Source: Symbiodinium microadriaticum (taxonomy: Eukaryota > Sar > Dinophyceae > Suessiales > Symbiodiniaceae). From it: DNA of 64,000 nt. The stretch covers positions 26,573 to 90,572 of the forward strand of contig LSRX01000578.1 of NCBI GenBank assembly GCA_001939145.1, written 5' to 3'. Of this stretch, positions 44,961 to 55,520 are shown in pieces. Under the pieces are notes generated by a model. That model had not been told where the DNA came from, searched no databases, and saw only the letters and a list, made by a program, of their open reading frames with translations. Numbering within the stretch: position 1 is the first letter of the stretch; each line of letters begins with the position of its first letter. The translations under genes and the position numbers were made by a program.

Positions 44961-46007
44961 TCGTCTCGAGGCGAACCTTCGCACCGGTCTCAAAAAGGGT
45001 ACCGGCCGCGGTGGTGGCAGTGGAGGGTGCCTTTGCCACAAATGCGATGTTGATCATGCCGTCAATGGTCCTGGACTCGGACTCGGTGCAAAGGTACACC
45101 GCCGTCAGCTCTGGAGTACGTCCAGCGAAAGCAAAGGCATCTGGGCCAGCCGTTCGGAATGGCTTCAGTGCATTGGCTTAAGCCTCGAGATGCCAAGTTC
45201 ACCTGTTGCGCAACGGCGGAAGTTATGGCCGTCCATGTCAGAGCGTGTCCGAAGTGAGCAGCGGGAGCCGCCGCTTTACTTTACCGTGATGCCTTGTACA
45301 GATGACGTGGGCGCACACTCGACAAAGGGCCTATGCAGCTGCTTTACGTGTCAATGGGCATTGCTGCTGTCAGCCTCCGTAGGGAAGCGTGCCAGCTTGC
45401 GGTGTGGTCAGGCCTGGAGATGGCTTGGAGCTTCCTGAGGCTCTCGTGCCGATGAAAAAGTCAGTGCCTTGCAGGGGCACCGTGCCTGCAGTGGGCGAGA
45501 GGTGCCTCTTGCCCGCTGCTGTCGCTGCCACTTCATCTTGACGTCGCTTCGCAAACCCTACCCCTCACATTCTCGGAGTGGAAATCCGGCGGCATCTCTG
45601 TGGAAAGAAAGACCAGCCGTGGATGTACCGCTCCTGCAGGAGCGAGCAACTGGACGTTCCGCTACAAGCGCAGCCGCATTCGGCCCAAACCCATCAAGCC
45701 CCTGCATGCTTCGAGAGCGAGGAACCGGAGCCTTCGCTGACAGCAGCATCAGCTACTGTACACAGTACCATGCACAAGAGCATTTCTCCAAAGAAATGGC
45801 CAGCACAGAGAGACTGAGCGCACAGCATCTCTGCCCACACCAGAAACCTGAACGTCTGAAACTGTGGACAAAACACGAAGCACTGGTGCAGAACAGTGAT
45901 CCATCAAAGCCAATGAGCCATGTGACGACATCGGCAGGGGAAGATTCAGTCCCGCGGCGCCAAGAAGGGTTGTGGGGTGCAGGCTGAGATGAGGGCGGGT
46001 CTTTGGG
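44961..46007. other. Unassigned interval
   Basis: A + frame at 45469-45985 is open and could be coding in part (SLWKERPAVDVPLLQERATG) but has no recognisable domain. The 306-codon frame from 44518 that crosses this region runs through introns of the preceding gene and is not a gene as such. Confidence 0.3.
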
Positions 46008-47222
46008 GTGTGTGGAGTAGCTGCTAAAGCTGCTAAAGACGTAGCTCAGGTGACCCAGGCACCCGCAGGCGAAGTGCCAGAGTCGGAAGATGAGCTGCTC
46101 CACGAATGCGATGTCTACTTGAACCGAATGTACGACCCTCCGGATTTCGTCGGCGATATGTACGTTCTGCAGTATCCCCTGAGGCCCAGCTACAGACCTT
46201 ACGGGGATCAAGGAGTGCTAGACAAAGTCGAACTAAAGCCGAAGTCTCGCCGTCTCAGATTTGCGTACAAGCTGCATCAAAACGATCACTACGCGGAGGA
46301 GGACGTCGTGCAGGAAAAGTACGAGCAGCGGCATACCCTGAACTCCACTGTTGTTGCAAATCCTGCATGCAGCTATGCGGTGGGAGTCATCCGTCAGGGC
46401 CGGATGACACTGACACCCATCCGTGCAGTGAACCAGTTGCGGCCAGACTTCGAAGACTTCGAGAAGTTGAAAAAGACCGCTGATCGGGGACCCCCGCCCG
46501 GGCCCCCGACCGGCGCCGCCGAAGCCGAAGCGGCCCGGGCGAGGGCCTCCGACAGCGAGGAAGAGCCTCCGCCAGAGGCTCCAATGGCTGCAGCTCCAGT
46601 TCGGGTAGAGTACCTCAGCGGCAAGGGTGCGCAGGGTGCGCAGGGTGCGCAGGCAGAACAGATGGCCAAAGCAGCTGACACGGAAGATGCATGGAAGAGG
46701 CTCGACTTCTTCGATGCAAGCTCTCCAGAGTCTGCGGACATCTACCTGCAACACATCGTCTTCGCTGCCACCGAGGCCGCAGAGGCCGACATGGAAGGCT
46801 CCGCGCCAGAGCACCCGAAGCTTCAAGCGCTTGAGCTCGATGGTGACAACGTCTCTTTTGTGAAATCCATGTGTGGGCATGCGGAGGAGCGCAACCGACT
46901 TCGGCAATTGCGACAGAAGGCTTCCTTGAATCAGGATGGACTCAGTTCATATGTACTTAGCAAGATGCCAGCCGAGAGACAAGTAGAGGCCATTGTGAGG
47001 CATTTCGGAGTGGCCTCCTATACGCATCATGTGCGCAAGAGGCTACCCCAGAGCACTCTTCGAAGCATTGGCTCAGATGTAGCCCTCATTACAATGCTAC
47101 AAGGCTGCGCTGTTCTGGTTTGTGGAAACTGGGTCTTGAAATCCAAGCTGGCGAACTTCGAGGGTATGGAGGCGAACGCGAGGGACCTGCTGCTTTCCAT
47201 CCTCAACAAGAGGGCACCTTGA
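46008..47222 (+). CDS. POLR3E: RNA polymerase III subunit RPC5 (POLR3E-like)
   Basis: RPC5 pairs with RPC4 on the Pol III lobe and helps initiation and termination at tRNA, 5S and small-RNA genes. One uninterrupted frame of 404 codons ends at 47222. Near the N-terminus, CDVYLNRMYDPPDFVGDMYV leads to LQYPLRPSYRP and VELKPKSRRLRF, matching the family's strand order. AVGVIRQGRMTLTPIRAVNQ followed by LRPDF is the most diagnostic segment (R-Q-G-x-x-x-L-T-P-x-x-x-x-x-Q-L-R-P). An acidic, Pro-rich linker (residues about 165-215) holds three GAQ repeats from a 9-bp repeat at 46625-46655. Later, WKRLDFFDASSPESADIYLQ and LQGCAVLVCGNWVLKSKL (G-N-W-V-x-K-S) match the second half. It is shorter than the animal protein and lacks the C-terminal winged-helix extension. 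Introns, common in the neighbours, are absent. The start codon is the first Met in frame and may be preceded by another exon. Confidence 0.85.
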   Translation: MCGVAAKAAKDVAQVTQAPAGEVPESEDELLHECDVYLNRMYDPPDFVGDMYVLQYPLRPSYRPYGDQGVLDKVELKPKSRRLRFAYKLHQNDHYAEEDVVQEKYEQRHTLNSTVVANPACSYAVGVIRQGRMTLTPIRAVNQLRPDFEDFEKLKKTADRGPPPGPPTGAAEAEAARARASDSEEEPPPEAPMAAAPVRVEYLSGKGAQGAQGAQAEQMAKAADTEDAWKRLDFFDASSPESADIYLQHIVFAATEAAEADMEGSAPEHPKLQALELDGDNVSFVKSMCGHAEERNRLRQLRQKASLNQDGLSSYVLSKMPAERQVEAIVRHFGVASYTHHVRKRLPQSTLRSIGSDVALITMLQGCAVLVCGNWVLKSKLANFEGMEANARDLLLSILNKRAP

Positions 47223-47308
47223 TGCTAATTCTGTGGAAGTTTTTGCATCACGTGTCCCGAGCTCTCCGCGCTCACCCCGAGATTAGACAGATATTTGTGC
47301 GTGCCTAG
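47210..47308 (+). other. Out-of-frame continuation after RPC5
   Basis: In another frame overlapping the RPC5 stop, LMLILWKFLHHVSRALRAHP followed by EIRQIF reads like a helical domain continuing from the RPC5 end. It could be the next piece of the protein reached by a frameshift or a missing intron, or chance. No splice sites fit cleanly. Confidence 0.3.
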
Positions 47309-49189
47309 CGACCCTGGGACCCACTTCCTAAGCACTCGGAGCCATTCAATTTAAGATACTGATGCTGCAGTAAGGAAGGTTAGGGCTTATGTGTGCTCCC
47401 CCGATGACCCTGCGACGAAACTGAGCTCAATGGAAAGCTGCCTTGGGGGGCTGACCGGTGCGAAGCTTTAAGCCTCGATGTGGATCGTTACAAGCCGACT
47501 CTGAACAGTCTTTTTTTGTGGCGGCACGGGGGTTGGGGGGAGCGGAATCTGAGGCAGGAAGGCTACCCCCTGCGGATGTTTCAAAATGGAGCAGTGCCGG
47601 CACCTCAGAAAGATTGACAGGCCTAAGGCCCTAATCAGCTGCATCTGAGGTTTGTTTGGACAGTCATAGCTTACTCCGGAGATTCCGAGATTCAGCGATA
47701 CTGCGCCGGATTGTAGGCAACCAGTTCTTGAGGCGCGCAGCCGTCGTGCCCAGGCTTCAGTTAGGTCTGTAGCCGATCTTCCTCACGAATGGCACCCGCC
47801 GCTGAGGCAAAGTGCTGCAGTTGCAGTGCCAGCCATGTCTCTCATGAGTTTGCACGGGTGTTTTCGTTTTGATTTTGCATGTTAGCTTAACAGTGCTGAA
47901 AGACCGTGAAGGTCATGCCCGCGCAGCGGCATCTGGGATGCAAGCAGTTGTTCAGGATCTGTTCCGTCAGTGTGAGTGTGGAGGCAGGGAGTTTAAGTTC
48001 CTCGAAGTTGTTCGGCAAGTGGTGCAGTCTCATCCTGAGCCATTCGTTTCCCGACTTAAGGCGGCATGACCCTACATCTGAGTCTGGCTGGGTCTCCTCC
48101 TATGCAATGCTGAGTCTTTGCAAGGCCGGGGCCGGGGCTGTCGCGAGGGGCTTCGGGCTCGTGGGCTCGGGGTTGCTGTGCAAGGCGCCTAGCGACACCA
48201 CCCGCAGCCCAACTCAGTCGGAGCCCTCGAGCTGCCCGTCGACGCCACCCACCAGGTGCCTGGAAGTGCCCTAAAAACCTGAGATCCTCGGAGAGCGCTG
48301 CATGAGGTGCAGCAGCAAGCCTTTTGCTGCTAGACTGCGGAACTACGATTCTGTGGCCAATGCAGAGATGTGGAAACATGGCATGCCTACAATGTCTCTG
48401 ACCGTTGCATTGCACACCTGCCATGATGGCATGCTGCTCGCATAGGAAATGGTTGTGGCTCGACTTCGCTGCGCCAGTGCAGGCGTCTGTGTTAGCCTTA
48501 CTTTATGCCTTTATGCCTCGGTACGGATGCGGTTGGGTCTCAGTGATCGACAGTGCTTCTCGTGCATGCAAAACGTAAAGCTGAGTGGCTGCACCTCCGG
48601 AAGTGCTGGGAATCGATGTTTTGGATCGGAGACCACAGTTGGTCGTCTTGGTGCGGCACAGAAGAAATTCAGGCTGGAACATCTGGAATCACAAGCACCC
48701 TTCTTTTCTCTAACCGGCGAGACCTTGAAGAAGCCGTTTGGTTCGGGAACATACCCCACAATGAGATTTCGTTCGAAGGCCTCCCGCCTTGTGGAGCAGG
48801 GACCCGGCATCCACGCACCTGGCGGTCTGGCTACAGACACAGGACTCAAGAACTACCTCGTCGGTGAGGCCGGAGGCAAAGGAGGCAAAGGATGAGAGCC
48901 GTTGGTGAAATGTGTTCGAATCTGTTTGACAGTTTAAGAACCGGTGGTGCGGTACGCTGGAGGGTGGGGAGGAGCATGAAACGGAGTCGGACCGCGACCC
49001 AAGCCGACCCAACCACTGGCCATTGCTTCGTGCACAGACCATAACTGTCTTGAACTTGGCTTCACGACGACCATCGCACTTCAGGGTCGAGAGCAGCTTT
49101 TCAACGGCTTGGGGGCATCTCAGGTTCCACGGCTCATCAGGAAGTCCATGCGCAAGTGCTCTAAGCATGGAGCTGAGGGCGGTCGAAGC
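47309..49189. other. Unassigned interval
   Basis: Mostly featureless. A + frame ending at 48895 has a coding-like end (FGSGTYPTMRFRSKASRLVE then GGLATDTGLKNYL and a Gly-Lys tail), family unknown. No RNA gene or repeat seen. Confidence 0.3.
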
Positions 49190-52170
49190 ATGTCGAAGCG
49201 TGGCGGACCCTGTCGTTGCAAGTCCGACGTGACAAGGAGCTCTGCGAGTTTAGCGAGTCTGGACTCCATGGACATCGAGGGGCTTGACACCATCACCGAA
49301 GAGCCTGCTGCCTTGGCTTTTTGTTGAACGTCGCTTGCGTGAAAGGTTCGATCCCTCCCCCGTCCTTCGTCCCAGGCATAGCGTGGGCTTATCACGCAAC
49401 TCGCTGCTCGGGGAGGTGGCCTGCAGCTTCCTTGAATCCCAGTGTCCTCGTCGTTCTCGCCGTGATGTCGGCTGCCAGGGGTCTCTGGGAGCTGCCGTGT
49501 TCACCTTGGTCTCCTCCGCCATGGGCGCAGGCTGCCTTTCGTGCCGGGCTTGGGCGACGATTCAGACTTGCGGGAGTGATCTGAACGGAGATCTGTCCAA
49601 GGCTTCCGTTCATGCTGAAGAACTCAGGCGGCTCTACTGCAAGAACACGGCTGTCCAAAGTCGGTCTTACACGATAGAAGTTGACGACATCAAAACAAGG
49701 TATCATATCTGGACTGTTGATGCTGGGACTGGGGGCAGTCTTGGCACACCTGTCGTTGGTAGTCCCTTGGAGCCGGCACTTGGTATGACGTGCTTCTGTG
49801 ATGTGCTTCTGCTCACACCATGGTGCATGAAAGTTTGACCTGCGAGGTTCTGATGAGCTGTGCCCGATATACAGAGTCGGAAAGCAGCTTTGCAAGACAG
49901 AGGGCGCATGTCATTGCGGCTCACGTTGTCTGGGAATCTGGATTATGAGGCATGGCCCAGCTCGTGGCATTGGCACGCGGCCGGGGCTCCGGGCACATCG
50001 TGGATGTGGTCATTGCTGTTTATGGGCCCCTGTGCCAAAGTATACTCTATACTGTCTATACTCTATACTATATGCTATATACTATAGTTACTATATACTA
50101 TAGCAGCTGAGCATGTCTCGGAATCTCCATGAGCCTCCTGAGCCGGAGTCAGCAGCTGAGGATAGCGGCCGTACTCTGTTACCTGATGTTCATCGGCGAT
50201 TTCTTTCTTGGCATTGCTAGGCGCGGGCCTCAGGCAAAGCCGGGGGCGCGCGCGGTCGCCGGAGTCTGAGGTCGCCTCTCTTGGATCTGCAGGTCTCAAG
50301 GGAGACCCTCATAGCCTCTTGCATGACAGGGAGGGCTTCACGACTTTCGGTCGAATCTGAGCCCGAACTCCAAGGTCTGCATTGCAGTCGCAGTGGTTTG
50401 GCCGCTCTCCCTGCCGCGGCGGCCTGGCCCAGAAGAGACTCTCAAGGGGAAGCCTAACGGACCACGTAAGGTCCTCATACAGTAGTACAGCAGATTACAG
50501 CAGTAGCATGAAGCGGCAGCAGCTCTATAGATGTTCCATGTCTCGGCATTCTGTGGTTCGCACTCAGGCGGCTCTCAGCCCTTCGATACGTTTGCTGCCC
50601 GGCGGAAGTTTGAAGAGACCTTCTGGGTATGTTGGGGGAAGAGAAAGATGTCCCAACTAGCACACATGGTATCTATACCTTTGTAGGCGTGCACAGTATC
50701 AACCTCTGAATGTTCCGTGGTGGAGGTGTGCTGAGCGTGCTGGCCATCGGCCTCACTGCCTTGGTCGTTGCCTGGCGAGCGCCGAGCTATGCTCAGCACA
50801 GGAGCGAAGTGATTCAGCACAGTGGGGTGATGCTTCTCTTGAATCTGGGAGTGTAGTGACAGGAGTGCTGCGGCTGATACGGACGAGAAGTGGCAGCTCG
50901 TCTGGTGGAACAGCGACCCGCACCTTGCCGAGCAAAAGGTGATGCAGTCGTGCGCACAAACCAACTGAGTCAGCACGAGATGAGGTACGCGGCTCTGCAG
51001 TCCTTCAGCATTGCCTTGTTGCCTGCCAGAGCTGAGAACACACCTATGCGCATGCAGCGTACAGTCAGTCAAACTTTCCGTGATGCAGGTTCTCTTTTGC
51101 GGCGCACACGAATGCAGTACCCGTTGCTACTGCATTGAAGCAAGCGGATGGTGGAAGCATCTGGCGAGTCTCTCTGTACTCAGTGGCTTGGCATGTCAGC
51201 CTCAGCAAGATACGAGCTAACGCAGGATGCTGGAAGGCAGCATGGACATGGCAAGACTGGAGCCTCGACTCAGGTGTGTATTGAGTTGGTCTTCTACACA
51301 CTGATGGGCTTGGCTGGATACGTGCCCGGTCAGCATGTGCACTGAAGCGACTCCCTTAAATATAGTTCTGTATGTTGCTTGCAGGGAACGGTGCTCTCCA
51401 CGGAAGGGAGCAGTGCTCGCATTTTCATGGAAGGTGTCTTTTCGAGGATACACCGAGCAGGACTTCATCCTCAATTACCGAAATGATGACATGCTGATGT
51501 TCTTGGTGCGTGTCTTGTCTTGCAGAGCACAGAGACGTACTTCCCTTGCCTATTCTGGTCTCCAGCTAGGATTTTCTCGCTGATTTCTCTTGCAGCCATG
51601 TGCAGCCATCTTGTTCTCTTCAGGTTGCATTTATGGCGTGGTTGTCTGTCTGGGAGCGCCGATCAACTTGTCACCTGCCGCGCAGAGCTTAGCCATGCCT
51701 CAAGCTGGCTTTTTCAATGATGCGCAAGCGCCGATGAGGCCTCAAGCATTTTGGGTCTTCTGGGCAGCGAGCGCAGGACCCCCAAGAGGCCCCGGGTGTG
51801 CTTGATATTTGGGCATCCAAGTCTTTACTGACGTGCCACACAGGCACTTCATCGTGGTGACCACAATCATCGCAGCTGCGCCGCAATTCAGCGAAGTTGA
51901 TGCTGTTGCCTTGCCTCTGCCCGCCTCTGCTGGGGCCCATGGGACCAAAAGGCCAGCTGCGTCTGCGTGGCGCTCTGGAGTGAGAAGGTGGCAGACGTGA
52001 TCGGCCTGATTGGTGCCAGCTTTGGCTCGCTGATCGTACGGGGACTCAGAGTCTTCGTGGTCTTCTTCAGAGTTTTAGCTTTATTGATTCAGGGGTGTCC
52101 TTATAGAATGCACATAAAGAACGTACATGAAGGGTCCCTTGAAAGTCTCGACTCGAGGTGCTGGCATGGC
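49190..52170 (+). CDS. Amino-acid transporter, AAAP/SLC38-like family, multi-exon
   Basis: A membrane transporter for amino acids with about eleven helices. A candidate start at 49190 opens a cytosolic acidic tail (SLDSMDIEGLDTITEEPAAL). The first helix exon at about 49465-49542 reads GSLGAAVFTLVSSAMGAGCL, the family's hallmark N-terminal helix. Further exons in family order: about 49955-50030 (GHIVDVVIAVYGPLC), 50712-50810 (LSVLAIGLTALVVAWRAPSY), 50985-51085 (ALQSFSIALLPA and ENTPMRMQRTVSQTF), 51270-51330 (ELVFYTLMGLAGYVPG), 51437-51505 (GYTEQDFILNYRNDDMLMFL), 51622-51690 (GVVVCLGAPINLSPAAQSL), 51842-51880 (RHFIVVTTIIAAA) and 51962-52060 (VALWSEKVADVIGLIGASFG, SLIV). Each piece fits the corresponding helix of the family. 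The direction of transport and the substrate are not deducible. Exact splice sites are not fixed. Confidence 0.75.
50036..50105. repeat. AT-rich CTATACT repeat island
   Basis: Repeated CTATACT, TATACTATA and GTTACTATA words lie in an intron of the transporter gene. It resembles the islands at 33256 and 52295. Confidence 0.8.
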
Positions 52171-52294
52171 CCGCTATGATCTACCGCCAGGCTATGTTCG
52201 ACACTTGTCAAGATTGTCGACCGGCTTGCCCTGTTAAGGAGAACCCTCGACGCCTGCACCTTTCTTTCTTTTCTTTCAACAGGGCCTTCAATGA

Positions 52295-52415
52295 CAAAAG
52301 TATAAACCCCATAGCATACGATAGTACTCAAAACAACTATAATAATGAACTATGACATATTCTGTTATGACAGAGTGTAACTTTTAATATAATATGTTAT
52401 GGTACAAGATAAGGG
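52295..52415. repeat. AT-rich island downstream of the transporter
   Basis: About 120 bases of AT-rich sequence (AATATAATATGTTATGG and similar) mark the end of the transporter region. Confidence 0.7.
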
Positions 52416-53429
52416 AAGAGAAGATAATCAGACAAACCCGGCGGGGCCGGCCTGGCTCCCCCACGTGAACTTCCTGGTGCCTCAAGGGCCTCGTTTAGGC
52501 ATTTCTGGTGTCCCGTCCCTCCCCGCACAGCTCAGCCCCCGCCCTCCGAACTGCCTTAACTGGCAAAAGCCCGGACACGTTTGTCATCAATGCTCGCCTG
52601 AGGGTTTCTTGTGTCTTATGCCACCAGCACGGCCGTAAATGCTTCAGCATGTCTTTGCTGTCTTTGCAGAGCCAGAACCAGCCCCACGTGTGCATGTTTC
52701 AGTGAGTGAAGCCTACTCCAACGCACAGTTTCGGCAAGAGCCCAGGACTTGCACCCCAGGCGCGCCGTGCTTAGCTGCCTTAGCTCTGTGACTTTCCGGC
52801 CAGGGCCATTCCCAGAACGCTAAGCTCAGCTAAGCTCAGGTCTCGCAAATGCCATCTTCTATTCCCTGGCTTTCGCAGCCTCATTAGGCCCTTTTCTTTT
52901 GAGCGGAGGGCCCAGGGCCTGTGTCCTCTCTGTCCTGGAAGGCTTGACTTCTTTCGTGGTGCAGACGCTGCGCTCCTTCGATGCATGTGCTGAACTGGCA
53001 CACCGCTGCAAGAGCTCTGTCTCGTCCCAGGTGCATGGAGCTGAAATGCTAGAGCAGCCCACAAGAACTGAGTGCACTTCTATACTCTCCAGCTTTGCAG
53101 CTGGATCAATCCAAGCATTTTTGATCATGGTAGGTCCGGGAGCCCTCTCCTTGCACCAGTATAGTGAACCCTTGGGCACCGTGAGCGAGTCTTCACAGTG
53201 TTCTTCCACAAGACGACAAAATCCTTCTCGGACCCTACTGAAGCATTTGGCATGAATTGTTGGAAACTGGCTCGTCACATTGGCAGCGAGCCTGAGTCAC
53301 CAATCGTTGCTTCAAGTCAAAGTAGTGCTCTGAAGCGCAGTACACAGCACATGTGGTATTTGCAGTGTGTGACTCCTTCAAGCTCGTGATTTGTAACCGC
53401 AAAGCGGTGCCGTGTCGGCAAGTTTTTCA
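52416..53429. other. Unassigned interval
   Basis: Both strands are open over 52859-53278: + reads LTSFVVQTLRSFDACAELAH, minus reads REGFCRLVEEHCEDSLTVPK. I cannot tell which, if either, is real; the one-way orientation of the window favours +. Confidence 0.3.
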
Positions 53430-54290
53430 GAAAAGCAAACTTCCGATGAATTCAAGCACGGTGATGGGTGAAGAGAGGTGCCAAGGCAAACCATGGTTTA
53501 AGCAACCCATGAAGGTGCGGGAAGTGTTCCAAGATCCACGCGGACTCATTGAACAGTCTTGCAGGTCTCTGTGGGTCTGTGTTGTGAGATCACATTGGCT
53601 GGCCCGTCCTCACTCCGCCTAGTCACGGGGTGTGCAAAGTGGCCTTCAATCTTCCGATTGCTGCCGGTCCGTCAGCGCCCTTCGGTGCGGGTCTGCAGCA
53701 TAGGCACATCAGGAACGGCCGGAGCCCCCTCAATCCGCGATCGCTTTCTTGCCGGAGAGGCTTGCGACCCTAGAAGTCCGAGATCTCTCGGGCAAGGCAA
53801 AAATCCATTTCAGACTTTCTAAGAAGAAAGCATGTGGCGTGGCAATTGGGGAACGAGCAGGGCTAGGAAACAAGCATTCAGACGACCAGACTCCTGCTGA
53901 TGTTCGTACACAGCTGCAGCTCTTGACGTCCCCATTGCCCTAAGTCGTCTGACGTGCGACGAGCATGGCATCGGGATTTTTGCTTCAGTCCAGGCCCGGT
54001 GCTATATCAGAAAAGTGATGCTAGGCCTGTACTACGTGTCAGGGATGGTCTTGCGTCTCCGAATGATGCCCAAGCGTCTCTGAGTCAAGCGCCCAGCTCG
54101 TTTCGCCCTCCAAGGCCTTCCAACAGACAGTCGCAACAGATGCACTCCGGGAGATCGTTCGCGGTGTGCTGCAAGAGTCCGAGGCAGTCCGACTGCCCGA
54201 AACCTCCACAGACATTCCCTTGGAGCCTTCGAGTGCAGGACAAGCAGTACTGGAAGATGAAGGCCGAAACAGACCAGGACTGAAGGTGAA
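53430..54290 (+). CDS. Unrecognised multi-exon gene
   Basis: Likely exons: about 53460-53565 (KPWFKQPMKVREVFQDPRGL), 53735-53822 (LLPERLATLEVRDLSGKAKI, HFRLS) and 54078-54285 (AFQQTVATDALREIVRGVLQ, ESEAVRLPETSTDIPLEPSS). The last is acidic and helical in a frame without a local Met. Family unknown. Confidence 0.4.
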
Positions 54291-54998
54291 TTGCGGGCAC
54301 CGCTTTGTAGTCCTGTCAGGCTTCCGGACCCTGCAAGTCGTGCCAGGACTTCATGCATCGATACTCCGAGCTGGTGAGGGAGTCTGATGACTGGTGCGAA
54401 GCTCATGTTCTGCTGTGGCGAAGTCGGTGATGAGGTGAGTTCATTGTCCATGACTCATCAATCGGTGTTTCGCAGATGCTCCATCGTGTTTGGCTGGACT
54501 GCGAGCATTTTGTACCACCTACGAATGCAACCGGTCTTACAGAATGCTATTTGACAAAATGGATTGCAGCCCCACTTGGGCGCCGAGCGCTGGCTAGATG
54601 ATCGCGGTGCAGCAAGATAACTCAAAACGAACGGTGACGCACAGCATGTGTTGTTAATTGGACCTCTCGCTTTCAAAGGCTCGAATCTCGCCGCACGGAA
54701 GTGATCAAGGCAGCACCCGCACGCGCGTCTGTACCCGGTCCGGAGCTACTCCGCTTTTGCATTGCTCGTAGGCCGGCAAAGAGAGCATCCCCGGCGGACT
54801 TAGGATCTTGCGGCCTTGCAGTCCATGCTCCCATGTAGAGCAGATGACAGGCTCTGGGGGTGCCACCGGGAGCAGGCTCCAGGCAAGGCCAGGCCGCAGC
54901 CCTCTGGCGCCAACGAGGGACCTGGCCGGTGCCTGGCAGGCCTCTGCTGGAGCAAGTTCCAGGATGCGTGCCCGACTGTTGCCGGAGGCTGGCCATGA
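54291..54998. other. Unassigned interval
   Basis: Short open frames only. A tRNA-like box near 54670 was considered and not accepted. Confidence 0.3.
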
Positions 54999-55021
54999 GT
55001 GGGAGGGGGGGAAGGGGGGGG
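54999..55021 (+). repeat. G-run, possible G-quadruplex
   Basis: Three to four close runs of guanines (GTGGGAGGGGGGGAAGGGG, continuing) on the + strand. Confidence 0.7.
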
Positions 55022-55520
55022 TAACGCAGGCATCCTTGTGGAGTGTGCTGTGCAGGCACGGGAAGCACTCCTATCTGGGCCCAAGACTACGGAGGAGTTG
55101 AAAAGGTGCACAGTTTTGCGCAAGTTGCGCCACGACATGCCACCTTTCGCCAGGCTTATCCAACGAAAGCATCCCACGGAGGAGATCCGAGAGGCCGGGA
55201 TCCTTAGAATGGCAAAAGCGAGAAGCAACTCTGACAGCAGGAAGACTTGCTGGGTGTCCTTTCTATGGAGGAGCTGGATGCGCTCCAGGCATCGACGCTG
55301 CAGGCAAAAGCAGGCACTCGCATCCCTTTCTGACCAGGTCCGTGGTGTTTGGGTCCTTGCTCGCACTGGGACAGAGTCCCACGACAAGTTCCGCAAGACA
55401 CTGTCGCGGCCTTTGCAAAGCAGCGAGTTCAGGAATCTTGCATTGCATGATCATCCCAGGCTCACGCTCTTCCGCCATCGCGACTCTGTCACTCGACAGG
55501 AGGTGATGGTCGGAACCTGA
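55022..55520 (+). CDS. Unrecognised coding stretch
   Basis: An open frame with a helical segment (GPKTTEELKRCTVLRKLRHD, then MPPFARLIQRKHPTEEIREA) up to about 55205. The Arg-rich remainder to 55520 is probably intron or another frame. Family unknown. Confidence 0.35.

Noticed and set aside
44518-45438. 306-codon + ORF
   Set aside because: Only the part around 44896-44960 matches the conserved gene; the rest runs through introns and GC-rich sequence.
49335-49365. tRNA B-box-like GGTTCGATCCC
   Set aside because: No matching T-stem, A-box or cloverleaf; it lies between transporter exons.
52859-53278. Minus-strand ORF of 139 codons
   Set aside because: Both strands are open and neither is recognised; the one-way orientation argues against it. 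Left unassigned.
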